Below the pieces are notes generated by a model. The model was given only the letters and a program-made list of their open reading frames with translations. It was not told where the DNA came from and ran no database searches. 64,000 nucleotides of DNA from positions 62,001-126,000 of the forward strand of contig CAJTXA010000005.1 in assembly GCA_910579865.1 (NCBI GenBank), written 5' to 3'. Positions 33,855 to 41,563 of this stretch are shown here, in pieces; the stretch's first letter is position 1; each line of letters starts with the position of its first letter. Made by a program: the position numbers and the translations under genes. The DNA is from an uncultured Lachnospiraceae bacterium (GTDB lineage: Bacteria > Bacillota > Clostridia > Lachnospirales > Lachnospiraceae).

Positions 33855-35780
33855 TTATTCTTCAACTGTTATTTCTGTATATGCCATATTTCGATACTCT
33901 CCAACTAATCGAGATACTTCTCTTCCAGAATAGACATAAATACCAACCATAGCACCAGTAAATCGTTTCCCTCTGCGAATACCTTCATCACAAAGATAGT
34001 ACACATTTTCCAAACTTCCAGTTTTTGTATAAGTGGAACTATTTTGTGTTATATTCCGAAAAGAAAAACTTCGTTTTAAATAATCAGTATCTACACAAAG
34101 CTCTAAAATATCTCCCGCTAAAATATCTACTTTCTGCTCCCATGCACAAGTAGTCTCATCTCCAATATGTTCTACTACTCGAATCCAGTATTCCTCTTTT
34201 CTTTTTGAGATTCCATAAGTCAGATACGTATTCTCATCATAATAGCAAGTCACCCCCAAATCCTGTTCCCCATATAAAACAGGTACTTTAACCTCTGCCT
34301 GAAATCGAAACCGGAAATGGCACTGTCTTCGAACTAAAATATTTCTAGCATACATTGTGGAAAGTGGTTCTATACTTCCTAATACCTGTAAAAATCCATT
34401 TTGAAATGTAAACGCTCCTTCTTCTGGTGCTCTAGGTGATACCCATTGTGTACTAAGAATTCCTCTTAAAAAATCATCCTGTTCTTCTTTTACCAATTCT
34501 TCTTTTAAATTTGGTTTCTTTTGTAAGACACTTGGTCCCTGTAATCCATTTACCATAGGCCAGCCATCTAAGTTCCAGGTAATTGGATCAAGTGCTGTTT
34601 CCCTCCCAAGCACACTATACTTTCCATTAATTTGACGCCCACAAAGATACACCATATACCAATCTCCATTTGGTGTCTGTACTGGTTTCCCATGTCCGCA
34701 GCGCTGAATCCCTGCCTTTTCATCTGTCTGACGCATAATTGGATTATAAGGGCAAGGTTCATAATTTCCAAATAGTGTCTTTGAGCGAGATACTGAAATC
34801 CGATGGCCTGGTCCAGTTCCGCCTTCTGCTTGAAACAGATAATAATATCCATCCTTCTTTAAAAGATGGGAGCCCTCTGGTGCCCTCTTTTGATGTCCAT
34901 AATAAAGCAATCTTGCTTTTGAAAGCTGTTTCTTTCCATCTGCACTAATTTCAAAAATTCTGGCTCCACGATTTAAAATCATATATCGTTTTCCATCTTC
35001 ATCTGTAAAAATAGAAGGATCAATCCCATCTTCCTCTAAAAAAACTGGCTCACAATAAGGTCCTTCTGGTCTATCAGAAGAAGTTACCATCTGTTTTCGA
35101 TAAACAGTTCCTGTATCATTCAATCGATAAGTTGCTGTAATATAAAACTTTCCTCTATCATAAGAAATATCTGGTGCCCAATACCCTCTTCCACCTTCGA
35201 GTTCTTGTAATCTTGCCCACTCTGGATTTGTAATAGCATGTCCAATTACTTCCCAATGAATCAAATCTCGTGAATGAGAAATCGGAATACAAGGAAAATA
35301 GATAAAAGAAGAGTTTACCATATAATAATCTTCCCCTACTCGAACAATAGATGGATCTGGATGCATTCCCGTTAGAATTGGATTTCGGTACATCTCAGAA
35401 AGCTTTGCCTGACAAATTTCTTCAAAATAAGTTTCTATCTCTTGATATCCCATCTGATGTGCCAAGTCAAATGGCGTAATCAAATCTACATCTCCTCGTA
35501 CTGGAGACATGCCTACCTTTTCCACTATATATCGAACTAAGGAAAGATTTCCTGATTCTGTTCCATAATGAAGAATATCCCTATTTCTCTCATCTGTTAC
35601 ATTAAAACTTGCTCTAGAATATTCCACAATATAGCGAAACATTTCTTCATTGCCAAGTCTTGCAACATAAAATGGAATCCAAAGCCCATCTGCCATCCCA
35701 TCTATACTTGGTGGGTCCTCTGTTAAAATTCGAATCATTTCTTGTAAATTCTGTTCTTTTACTGCTATTTCCAAATTCAT
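33855..35780 (-). CDS. GH43 glycosidase with N-terminal ankyrin repeats
   Basis: A 641-residue protein. Residues ~1-128 read as ankyrin repeats: LEIAVKEQNLQEMIRIL, IPFYVARLGNEEMFRYIVEY, DILHYGTESGNLSLVRYIVE and ITPFDLAHQMGYQEIETYFE. A GH43 propeller follows: GMHPDPSIVRVGEDYYMV (base Asp), DGIDPSIFTDEDGKRYM (second Asp) and RAPEGSHLLKKDGYYY (acid Glu). The last ~190 residues are a beta-sandwich. No signal peptide is present. Ankyrin repeats bind proteins, so this enzyme may be tethered to a partner. The ATG at 35780 is chosen on spacing from AAGG. It is the first gene of the pair, divergent from the AraC gene. Confidence 0.88.
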   Translation of the reverse strand: MNLEIAVKEQNLQEMIRILTEDPPSIDGMADGLWIPFYVARLGNEEMFRYIVEYSRASFNVTDERNRDILHYGTESGNLSLVRYIVEKVGMSPVRGDVDLITPFDLAHQMGYQEIETYFEEICQAKLSEMYRNPILTGMHPDPSIVRVGEDYYMVNSSFIYFPCIPISHSRDLIHWEVIGHAITNPEWARLQELEGGRGYWAPDISYDRGKFYITATYRLNDTGTVYRKQMVTSSDRPEGPYCEPVFLEEDGIDPSIFTDEDGKRYMILNRGARIFEISADGKKQLSKARLLYYGHQKRAPEGSHLLKKDGYYYLFQAEGGTGPGHRISVSRSKTLFGNYEPCPYNPIMRQTDEKAGIQRCGHGKPVQTPNGDWYMVYLCGRQINGKYSVLGRETALDPITWNLDGWPMVNGLQGPSVLQKKPNLKEELVKEEQDDFLRGILSTQWVSPRAPEEGAFTFQNGFLQVLGSIEPLSTMYARNILVRRQCHFRFRFQAEVKVPVLYGEQDLGVTCYYDENTYLTYGISKRKEEYWIRVVEHIGDETTCAWEQKVDILAGDILELCVDTDYLKRSFSFRNITQNSSTYTKTGSLENVYYLCDEGIRRGKRFTGAMVGIYVYSGREVSRLVGEYRNMAYTEITVEE

Positions 35781-35813
35781 CCCATCCACATCCTTTCTTT
35801 ATCTTATAGTTTT

Positions 35814-35869
35814 ATCATACTACATCTCCCGATTCTTGTCATGCCAAATCTCTTACACTTTACGCCAAA
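35814..35869 (-). promoter_or_regulatory. GH43 operon promoter with AraC-type direct-repeat operator
   Basis: On the minus strand ATGACA (35837-35842), 17 bp, TATGAT (35814-35819). Immediately upstream of the -35 are two GCCAAA sites (plus-strand 35843-35848 and 35864-35869) exactly 21 bp apart, two helical turns, as expected for AraC-family half-sites. Confidence 0.7.
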
Positions 35870-35958
35870 AATTGTACTTATTTCTATTCTTTTAAAATAA
35901 TTCTATTAAAAAAAAAGAATTTCAACCGATAAAATAAATAAACCACAAGGAGCTTACT

Positions 35959-36843
35959 ATGAGTATTTTTTACCAAAACCGTCTAGAAAACCTTCGTTTT
36001 TATCTTTCTTATAACAATTCCTATCCGGCTCATTTGCATAAAGAAGTCGAATTTGTCTATGTCCTTTCTGGTCAAATTTTTATTACGATTGATGAGCAAA
36101 CCTACTTATTAAATCCAGGAGACTGCTCTCTTTCCTTTCCAAATTGTATTCATCGTTCTCAAACTGTAACACAAAGCGAAATCCTTTTGTGTATTTTCTC
36201 TCTTGATTTTATGAACGACTTTATAAAAGAATTTTCTGACTTTCGTCCAGAAATACCGATTCTTTCTGCAAATGAAATTTCTGCTGACGCACAAAATGCT
36301 TTATTACGCCTAAAAACTCTTTCTCCATCTCAGCACGATCCGCGTTTATTTAAAGGTTATCTTACAATTGCAATGACAGAAATTTTAGAAAAAATGAATT
36401 TAAAACCCTTTGTTTCTAACACAGAAATGAATCTAAGCCAACAACTTTTAACCTATATTGATACTCATTATACAGAAACGCTTTCGCTAGAATCAATAGC
36501 GAAAGCGCTTGGTGTTAGTAAATTTTATTTATCACGTATTTTTTCAGATAAACTGCATACTTCTTATACCACTTATCTATCTGGCAAGCGAGTGGAACTA
36601 GCAAAAATTTTGCTGACTTCTACTCCACTTTCCATTACCGAAGTAGCCTATGAAGCAGGTTTTTCCAGTACACGTACCTTTTTCCGTACCTTTGAAGAAA
36701 CTTGCCATCTTACGCCAAAGGCATATCGCTCCAAACACGCCTTACCATCTTTGAAACTGTCTGAAGAAGCACAAAAAGTATCGCAGAATCAACTGGCCAC
36801 TGAATCAAATTCTTTATCAGACGCACTGGAAGAATTGCCATAA
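35959..36843 (+). CDS. AraC-family transcriptional regulator
   Basis: A 294-residue regulator. The N-terminal cupin (about 15-100; AHLHKEVEFVYVLSGQI, LLNPGDCSLSFPN) probably binds a sugar ligand. The C-terminal double HTH (about 155-255) shows LSLESIAKALGVSKFYLSRIF and ITEVAYEAGFSSTRTFFRTF, then HLTPKAYR. It is divergent from the GH43 pair and most likely activates it through the repeated GCCAAA sites. After the normal domain end it has a ~40-residue Ser/Glu/Leu-rich tail that lies antisense to the end of folT (134-bp overlap). ACAAGGAG precedes the ATG. Confidence 0.92.
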   Translation: MSIFYQNRLENLRFYLSYNNSYPAHLHKEVEFVYVLSGQIFITIDEQTYLLNPGDCSLSFPNCIHRSQTVTQSEILLCIFSLDFMNDFIKEFSDFRPEIPILSANEISADAQNALLRLKTLSPSQHDPRLFKGYLTIAMTEILEKMNLKPFVSNTEMNLSQQLLTYIDTHYTETLSLESIAKALGVSKFYLSRIFSDKLHTSYTTYLSGKRVELAKILLTSTPLSITEVAYEAGFSSTRTFFRTFEETCHLTPKAYRSKHALPSLKLSEEAQKVSQNQLATESNSLSDALEELP

Positions 36844-37261
36844 ATCCATATCCATAAAGCATACTAGACCACAGTGTTCCAAGACATACATTAATAAACA
36901 TTTTCAAAAGAAATTCTGCCAGAACAACCCGCCAAAGCTTTAATGGTTTTCGGTATAATAAAGTCCCAACAATGAGTCCTGCCAGCATGGCATTTAGAGT
37001 ATATCCAAAGAAAAACATCCCATCTCCATCCGAAAGAAAATATTTTAGTATATCCAAAACTCCACCAAATAGCATCCCCACTACAGGCCCTAACAGATAT
37101 TCTACAATTCGATTGGGATAACCAGAAAATCCAATTCGCAAATAAGGGCCTAATTTAATTGTGGTTGTTGCACTTAAGATAATAGCAAGTGCTGCCATTA
37201 AACCACAAAATACTAATTTACGCAAATCTTGAAGCTCTTTTGCTGAACTCTTAAAAATCAT
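36710..37261 (-). CDS. folT: Folate ECF transporter S component
   Basis: A 183-residue membrane protein with about six helices, including LVFCGLMAALAIILSATT, GFSGYPNRIVEYLLGPVVGMLFGG and LAEFLLKMFINV. This matches FolT, the substrate-binding subunit that captures folates and works with shared EcfA/A'/T modules coded elsewhere. The start at 37261 has AAGGAGG upstream; the longer frame runs through the riboswitch. The THF riboswitch directly upstream supports the identification. Its 3' end overlaps the convergent araC gene by 134 bp. Confidence 0.9.
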   Translation of the reverse strand: MIFKSSAKELQDLRKLVFCGLMAALAIILSATTTIKLGPYLRIGFSGYPNRIVEYLLGPVVGMLFGGVLDILKYFLSDGDGMFFFGYTLNAMLAGLIVGTLLYRKPLKLWRVVLAEFLLKMFINVCLGTLWSSMLYGYGFMAILPVRLIKNLIQWPVDSAILFVLLQTVSKMVRRVWSDMPLA

Positions 37262-37324
37262 ATAACCTCCTTTGCAGTCGTTTCCTTTTACTACATAAAG
37301 AGGTCTTGTTTCCCTAAGTATGTA

Positions 37325-37421
37325 GCAGCGGGATGCGAATTTAGCACCGCAAGATTTCTCTTTTCGTCCAAATGGCAACTCCCCGTCCACTTAGCTCTTA
37401 ACGCACCAAATTCTACTCTGC
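37325..37421 (-). promoter_or_regulatory. Tetrahydrofolate (THF) riboswitch
   Basis: The 97-nt minus-strand leader of folT carries the conserved THF-riboswitch blocks in order: GAGTAGA, GTGCGTTAAG, a stem-loop, GGACGAAAAG, GCGGTGC and GCATCCCGCTGC closing on GCAGAGTAG. This is the arrangement of the known THF class and its usual gene context. It lies about 60 nt before the folT start, so it may control translation or a short terminator. Confidence 0.88.
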
Positions 37422-37434
37422 TCTTTCTTATTTT

Positions 37435-37686
37435 TTATTCTTGTTCTTCTAGTTCTTCATTTCCACTAAATATTTTTACTTTTTCTTTATAGATTTCTTC
37501 TACTGCAATCGAAAGTGGTTTTTTTCCACGAGAAGGAACCATTGCTTCTTCACCGCCGATAATCTGTCTTGCACGTTTAGCCGCTGCCAGTACAATAGAA
37601 TAACGGCTATTTACCACAGGAGCCTCTCCCTCTTCCACTCCACTGTTTACCACTTCAATTAAATCTGCATAAGATGGATGTAACAT
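37435..37686 (-). CDS. rpoZ: RNA polymerase omega subunit
   Basis: An 83-residue protein with the omega pattern MLHPSYADLIEV and NSRYSIVLAAAKRARQI, then GKKPLSIAVEEIYKEKV. Omega binds the beta' C-terminal region and helps assemble RNA polymerase. Its start (37686) is one base after the gmk stop codon, with the ribosome binding site GGAAGGAG inside gmk, so translation is coupled. It ends the yicC-remA-gmk-rpoZ operon, 14 bp before the riboswitch of the next transcript. Confidence 0.9.
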   Translation of the reverse strand: MLHPSYADLIEVVNSGVEEGEAPVVNSRYSIVLAAAKRARQIIGGEEAMVPSRGKKPLSIAVEEIYKEKVKIFSGNEELEEQE

Positions 37687-37687
37687 A

Positions 37688-38320
37688 CTACTCTCCTTCC
37701 GAGAAGCATACAAAACCTTCTCTAATCGTATTAATCAATTCTTTTTTTCGAAATGCTCTGGCATGCTCTCCTTGTATAATTGCATGCATCGTTATTACAC
37801 ATTCTTCTAATTTATCATTAACAATTAAATAATCATATTGTTCCATTATTTTGGCTTCTTCTTTTGCTCTTGCCATACGAAGAGCAATGGTCTCTTTATC
37901 TTCGGTTCCTCTTCCTGTCAATCTTTTATATAAAATCTCTACACTAGGCGGCGTAACAAAAAGTAAAAGCGTCTCTGGAAACTTTTCTTTTACTTGCAGT
38001 GCCCCTTGCATCTCTATTTCTAAAATTACATCTTTTCCAGCACTTAACTGTGACTCTACATACTCTCTTGGGGTACCATAATAATGATTGACATATTGCG
38101 CATATTCAATAAATTCTTCCTGTGCTATCATTGCTTCAAATTCTTCTGTCGTTTTAAAAAAATACTCTCTTCCATCTACTTCACCTGGCCTCGGATTGCG
38201 GGTAGTTGCCGATATTGATAATGCATAATTTTTATACTGATTAACTAATGTCTTCATCAATGTTCCTTTTCCAGAACCTGCAAAACCAGATACAACAACC
38301 AAAATCCCTTTTTCACTCAT
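37688..38320 (-). CDS. gmk: Guanylate kinase
   Basis: A 210-residue enzyme phosphorylating GMP to GDP with ATP. Visible are the P-loop GFAGSGKGTLMK, the GMP-binding SISATTRNPRPGEVDGREYF (split as SISATTRNPRPGE and VDGREYFF), YGTPREYV, and LLFVTPPSVEILYKRLTGRG. The Phe-Ala in GFAGSGKG replaces the more usual Pro-Ser but is compatible with function. GAGGAG before the ATG at 38320 decides the start. It overlaps remA by 8 bp. Confidence 0.95.
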   Translation of the reverse strand: MSEKGILVVVSGFAGSGKGTLMKTLVNQYKNYALSISATTRNPRPGEVDGREYFFKTTEEFEAMIAQEEFIEYAQYVNHYYGTPREYVESQLSAGKDVILEIEMQGALQVKEKFPETLLLFVTPPSVEILYKRLTGRGTEDKETIALRMARAKEEAKIMEQYDYLIVNDKLEECVITMHAIIQGEHARAFRKKELINTIREGFVCFSEGE

Positions 38321-38600
38321 GTTTTTCTCCTCTTTCTGTCGTATTTTTCGTAAGATCGCTTTTTTCAATTTTATCTGGATAAAACCTACCTGCTATGGTA
38401 TCAGGCAAAAGAGCCGATAAAATAACATGATTATCCGTAATAATAACTGCTTTTGTTTTTCTTCCCTGTGTTGCATCCACTGCTGTTTTATTTTCTTTAG
38501 CAGCCTGTACAAGACGTTTAATTGGAGCAGCATCTGGACTTACTATCGCAACAATCTTATTTGAATTTACAACATTTCCATAGCCAATATTAATTAACAT
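38313..38600 (-). CDS. remA: RemA/YlzA-family DNA-binding regulator
   Basis: A 95-residue protein matching DUF370/RemA: MLINIGYGNVVNSNKIVAIV, SPDAAPIKRLVQAAKE, ATQGRKTKAVIITDNHVILSA, each within 21 residues. In Bacillus RemA is an octameric DNA-binding activator of biofilm-matrix and osmoprotection genes. The position between yicC and gmk is its conserved place in Firmicutes. It overlaps gmk and follows yicC by 15 bp. Confidence 0.9.
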   Translation of the reverse strand: MLINIGYGNVVNSNKIVAIVSPDAAPIKRLVQAAKENKTAVDATQGRKTKAVIITDNHVILSALLPDTIAGRFYPDKIEKSDLTKNTTERGEKHE

Positions 38601-38615
38601 CCCTCTCTTCCCTGC

Positions 38616-39494
38616 CTACTCTATATTTTGTATCTGTTCCCGAATCTTTTCAATTTCTGTCTTTAACTCAATTGCCCGATTCGTAATTTCCATATCATTT
38701 GACTTAGATAAAATTGTATTGGCTTCTCGGTTCATCTCCTGTGCCATAAAATCTAATTTTCTTCCTACTCCCTCTTGCTCGCTTAAAATTGCTTTTACAT
38801 TTTGGATATGGCTTTTTAATCGTACTACCTCTTCATCTACACATATCTTATCTGCATAAATTGTTACCTCTGTTACAATCCTAGCGTCATCTAACTGTGC
38901 TCCATCTAATAACTCTTTTACTTTATTTTTTAAATTAATCCGATATTCTGCTATTAATTCAGGGAAACGTCTTTCTATGTAATCCACATGAGCCAACATT
39001 CCATCTAGCTTTGCAAGCATATCCTGCCTTAAATTTTCGCCTTCTGCTTTTCTAGTTTCTATCAATTTTTGTACTGCTTCTGTTACTGCTCTCTCTAATA
39101 GATTCCAAAGACTTTCTTCATCAATTCCCTGTTCTTCCATAGTAAATATTTCTGGAAATTTTGCTAAATCTGCAATAGTTATATTATTTACAATACGAAA
39201 TTGATTTGCCATCTTTTCAAAGTATAACCAATATTCTTTCGCTAATTCCTGATTATATTTTAATACATTTGTATTTTCTGTCAAATCTTCATATAAAATA
39301 AATACATCCACTTTTCCACGCTGGATATACTTTTTTAATAGTGTCCGAATATTCGCCTCAAAAAAATTCAGCTTCTTTGGTACTTTAATCATCATATCCA
39401 AAAAACGATGATTTACCGATTTTATCTCTACTGTTATCTTTCGTTGTCCATCATTCCATTCACAGCGTCCAAACCCTGTCATACTTTTTACCAT
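38616..39494 (-). CDS. yicC: YicC/YloC-family endoribonuclease
   Basis: A 292-residue protein with the YicC N-terminal signature VKSMTGFGRCEW, KSVNHRFLDMMIKVPK and the C-terminal DUF1732 region GRKLDFMAQEMNREANTILSKS split as GRKLDFMAQEM and NREANTILSKS. The Escherichia coli and Bacillus homologues are endoribonucleases involved in RNA turnover. It heads the yicC-remA-gmk-rpoZ operon behind a consensus promoter. Confidence 0.92.
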   Translation of the reverse strand: MVKSMTGFGRCEWNDGQRKITVEIKSVNHRFLDMMIKVPKKLNFFEANIRTLLKKYIQRGKVDVFILYEDLTENTNVLKYNQELAKEYWLYFEKMANQFRIVNNITIADLAKFPEIFTMEEQGIDEESLWNLLERAVTEAVQKLIETRKAEGENLRQDMLAKLDGMLAHVDYIERRFPELIAEYRINLKNKVKELLDGAQLDDARIVTEVTIYADKICVDEEVVRLKSHIQNVKAILSEQEGVGRKLDFMAQEMNREANTILSKSNDMEITNRAIELKTEIEKIREQIQNIE

Positions 39495-39547
39495 AAGCAG
39501 CTCCTATCCATCTAATTTTCCCCTACTAATATCTTTACCAATACCAT

Positions 39548-39576
39548 ATTATAAAGCACACAAATAAACAAGTCAA
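39548..39576 (-). promoter_or_regulatory. Promoter of yicC-remA-gmk-rpoZ
   Basis: On the minus strand TTGACT, 17 bp, TATAAT, about 50 bp before the yicC start. Confidence 0.85.
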
Positions 39577-39608
39577 CCAGCAATTTGATATTTCCCAAAC
39601 AGGCAATC

Positions 39609-39652
39609 ATGCGAAAAAGCGTCCGACATTTTGCCAGACGCTTTTCTCGCAT
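39609..39652 (-). terminator. Terminator of the cold-shock gene
   Basis: On the minus strand AAAAGCGTC and GACGCTTTT pair around a 13-nt loop and end in five Ts; outer bases extend the pairing to 15 bp with one bulge. Confidence 0.75.
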
Positions 39653-39721
39653 TGTTGATAAAATATAAGCTCTACTGTTTTGCGACAGATTCCATAACTC
39701 TTCCCAAGTTATCTATGAAAA

Positions 39722-39922
39722 TTAAGCTAATTTCACAACGTTTGCTGCTTGAGGTCCTTTTTCGCCTTCTACTACGTCGAATTCTACAGCTTCGCCTTCT
39801 TTAGCTTCCTTGTACCCATCCATATTCAGTGCAGAAAAATGCAAAAATACATCCTTCCCATTTTCATCTGAAATAAATCCGTAGCCTTTCTTTGCGTTAA
39901 ACCACTTTACTGTGCCTTTCAT
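39722..39922 (-). CDS. csp: Cold-shock protein (CspA family)
   Basis: A 66-residue OB-fold RNA chaperone. The RNP motifs KGYGFISD and VFLHFS and the start MKGTVKWFNAKKG are typical. It has its own promoter, a leader with a small palindrome (AGGAAT/ATTCCT near 39956-39970) and AGGAGG 8 nt before the ATG. Its GC content is higher than its neighbours, as for a highly expressed gene. It is monocistronic. Confidence 0.95.
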   Translation of the reverse strand: MKGTVKWFNAKKGYGFISDENGKDVFLHFSALNMDGYKEAKEGEAVEFDVVEGEKGPQAANVVKLA

Positions 39923-39979
39923 GTTTAAATCCTCCTAAAACTAATCATACATATAGGAATCCTATTCCTACCATGTATT

Positions 39980-40008
39980 ACACTACCATAGAATGGGAAT
40001 CTTGTCAA
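39980..40008 (-). promoter_or_regulatory. Promoter of the cold-shock gene
   Basis: On the minus strand a consensus TTGACA, 17 bp, then TAGTGT, a weak -10. Confidence 0.6.
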
Positions 40009-40037
40009 TCCATTCATTTTTCTAAAGTAAAAATTTT

Positions 40038-41534
40038 TTAAAGTTTTTGAATAAATCGAAGAAATGCTTCACGTCCTTCTTTTGTGCACTTATAAACTCC
40101 AGCATCCTCAAGTACACGACAGAATACCTGCCCAATCTCTTCTTTTATCATTTCCTCTATATTTTCTTTTGTAATTTCTGGATATTTTGGTAAAAACTCT
40201 TCTACCCAATCTGCATGTTTTTCTAAAACTTCATTCTCTTTTATCTCTTTTCCTTCTAAAATATATTCTTCTAAAAGCTCCATTTCTTCTTTTAACCTTG
40301 CTGGCAATACAGCAAGTCCCATTACTTCAATTAGCCCAATATTTTCTTTCTTAATATGATGCAATTCATTATGAGGATGATAAAGACCAAGTGGGCACTC
40401 TTTTGTTGTAATGTTATTTCGAAGTGTCAAATCTAGTTCAAATATACCTTCTTTCATACGTGCGATTGGTGTAATCGTATTATGCGGTTCATTCTCTGTC
40501 TCTGCAAAAATATAAGCCTCTTTATCAGTATACCCTCGCCATACTTTTAAAATATAATCTGCCAAATCAATCAGTCTTTGTTCTTCTTTATGCCGAATCC
40601 GAATGACTGATAATGGCCATTTTACAATCCCAGCTTCTACATCTTCATAGCCTGGTATTGTAATTGGAATCTCAATTGGTGCTTTCGCCATTGCAAATTC
40701 ATAATTTCCTCCCTGAAAATGATCATGACTTAAAATTGAACCTCCTACAATTGGCAAATCTGCATTGGAACCAATAAAATAGTGCGGAAACAAACGAATA
40801 AAATCAAACAGCTTTCGAAATGCATCCCGATCCACTTTCATTGGAATATGTTCTCCATTAAATACAATACAATGCTCGTTATAATAAACATAAGGAGAAT
40901 ATTGGAATCCCCACTGTGTCTGATTAATGGTAATTGGTATAATACGATGGTTATCTCTAGCTGGATGATTCACTCTTCCTGCATAACCTTCATTTTCTTT
41001 GCAAAGTAAACATTTTGGATACCCACTTTGTTTTGCCAGTTTTGCAGCAGCAATCGCTTTTGGGTCTTTCTCTGGTTTTGACAAATTTATTGTAATATCC
41101 AGTGTTCCATACTCTGTATCCACTGTCCATTTTTTATCTTTTTGAATTCGATACCTGCGAATATAATCACTATCTTGACTTAATTTATAAAAATAATTCG
41201 TTGCTTTCTTTGGATCTTCCTGATAAAGCTCCCAAAATTTTTTCTGTATTTCACTTGGACGCATCATTAAACAATTCATAAGCTTTGCATCAAACAAATC
41301 TCGATACACTACACTATTTTCAACTAATCCTTTTTCACAAGCAAAATCTAGTAATACTTTTAAAATTTCTTCTAAATTTAGATTTTGTACATGGCTTGGC
41401 TCTTCATACTCTTCTATTTCTAATTTTGCAAGTATCTGATTTGTCACATAAATTCGATCCGTTTCTTCTAACAAGCCTGCCCTTACTCCATATTCCACCA
41501 GATCTTTTATTGCTTGATTTATAGTTTTTTCCAT
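40038..41534 (-). CDS. galT: UDP-glucose--hexose-1-phosphate uridylyltransferase (class II, Firmicutes type)
   Basis: A 498-residue GalT of the longer, class II type. It exchanges UMP between UDP-glucose and galactose-1-phosphate. The active-site region LSHDHFQGG has His-x-His as expected, and the paired N- and C-terminal halves (YPKCLLCKENEGYAGR, NEPHNTITPIARM, YHPHNELHHIKKENIGL) are present. It follows galK by 29 bp. The 4-epimerase galE is not in the window. Confidence 0.95.
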   Translation of the reverse strand: MEKTINQAIKDLVEYGVRAGLLEETDRIYVTNQILAKLEIEEYEEPSHVQNLNLEEILKVLLDFACEKGLVENSVVYRDLFDAKLMNCLMMRPSEIQKKFWELYQEDPKKATNYFYKLSQDSDYIRRYRIQKDKKWTVDTEYGTLDITINLSKPEKDPKAIAAAKLAKQSGYPKCLLCKENEGYAGRVNHPARDNHRIIPITINQTQWGFQYSPYVYYNEHCIVFNGEHIPMKVDRDAFRKLFDFIRLFPHYFIGSNADLPIVGGSILSHDHFQGGNYEFAMAKAPIEIPITIPGYEDVEAGIVKWPLSVIRIRHKEEQRLIDLADYILKVWRGYTDKEAYIFAETENEPHNTITPIARMKEGIFELDLTLRNNITTKECPLGLYHPHNELHHIKKENIGLIEVMGLAVLPARLKEEMELLEEYILEGKEIKENEVLEKHADWVEEFLPKYPEITKENIEEMIKEEIGQVFCRVLEDAGVYKCTKEGREAFLRFIQKL

Positions 41535-41563
41535 CCTATTTTACCCTCCAATCCTTTTTCTTT

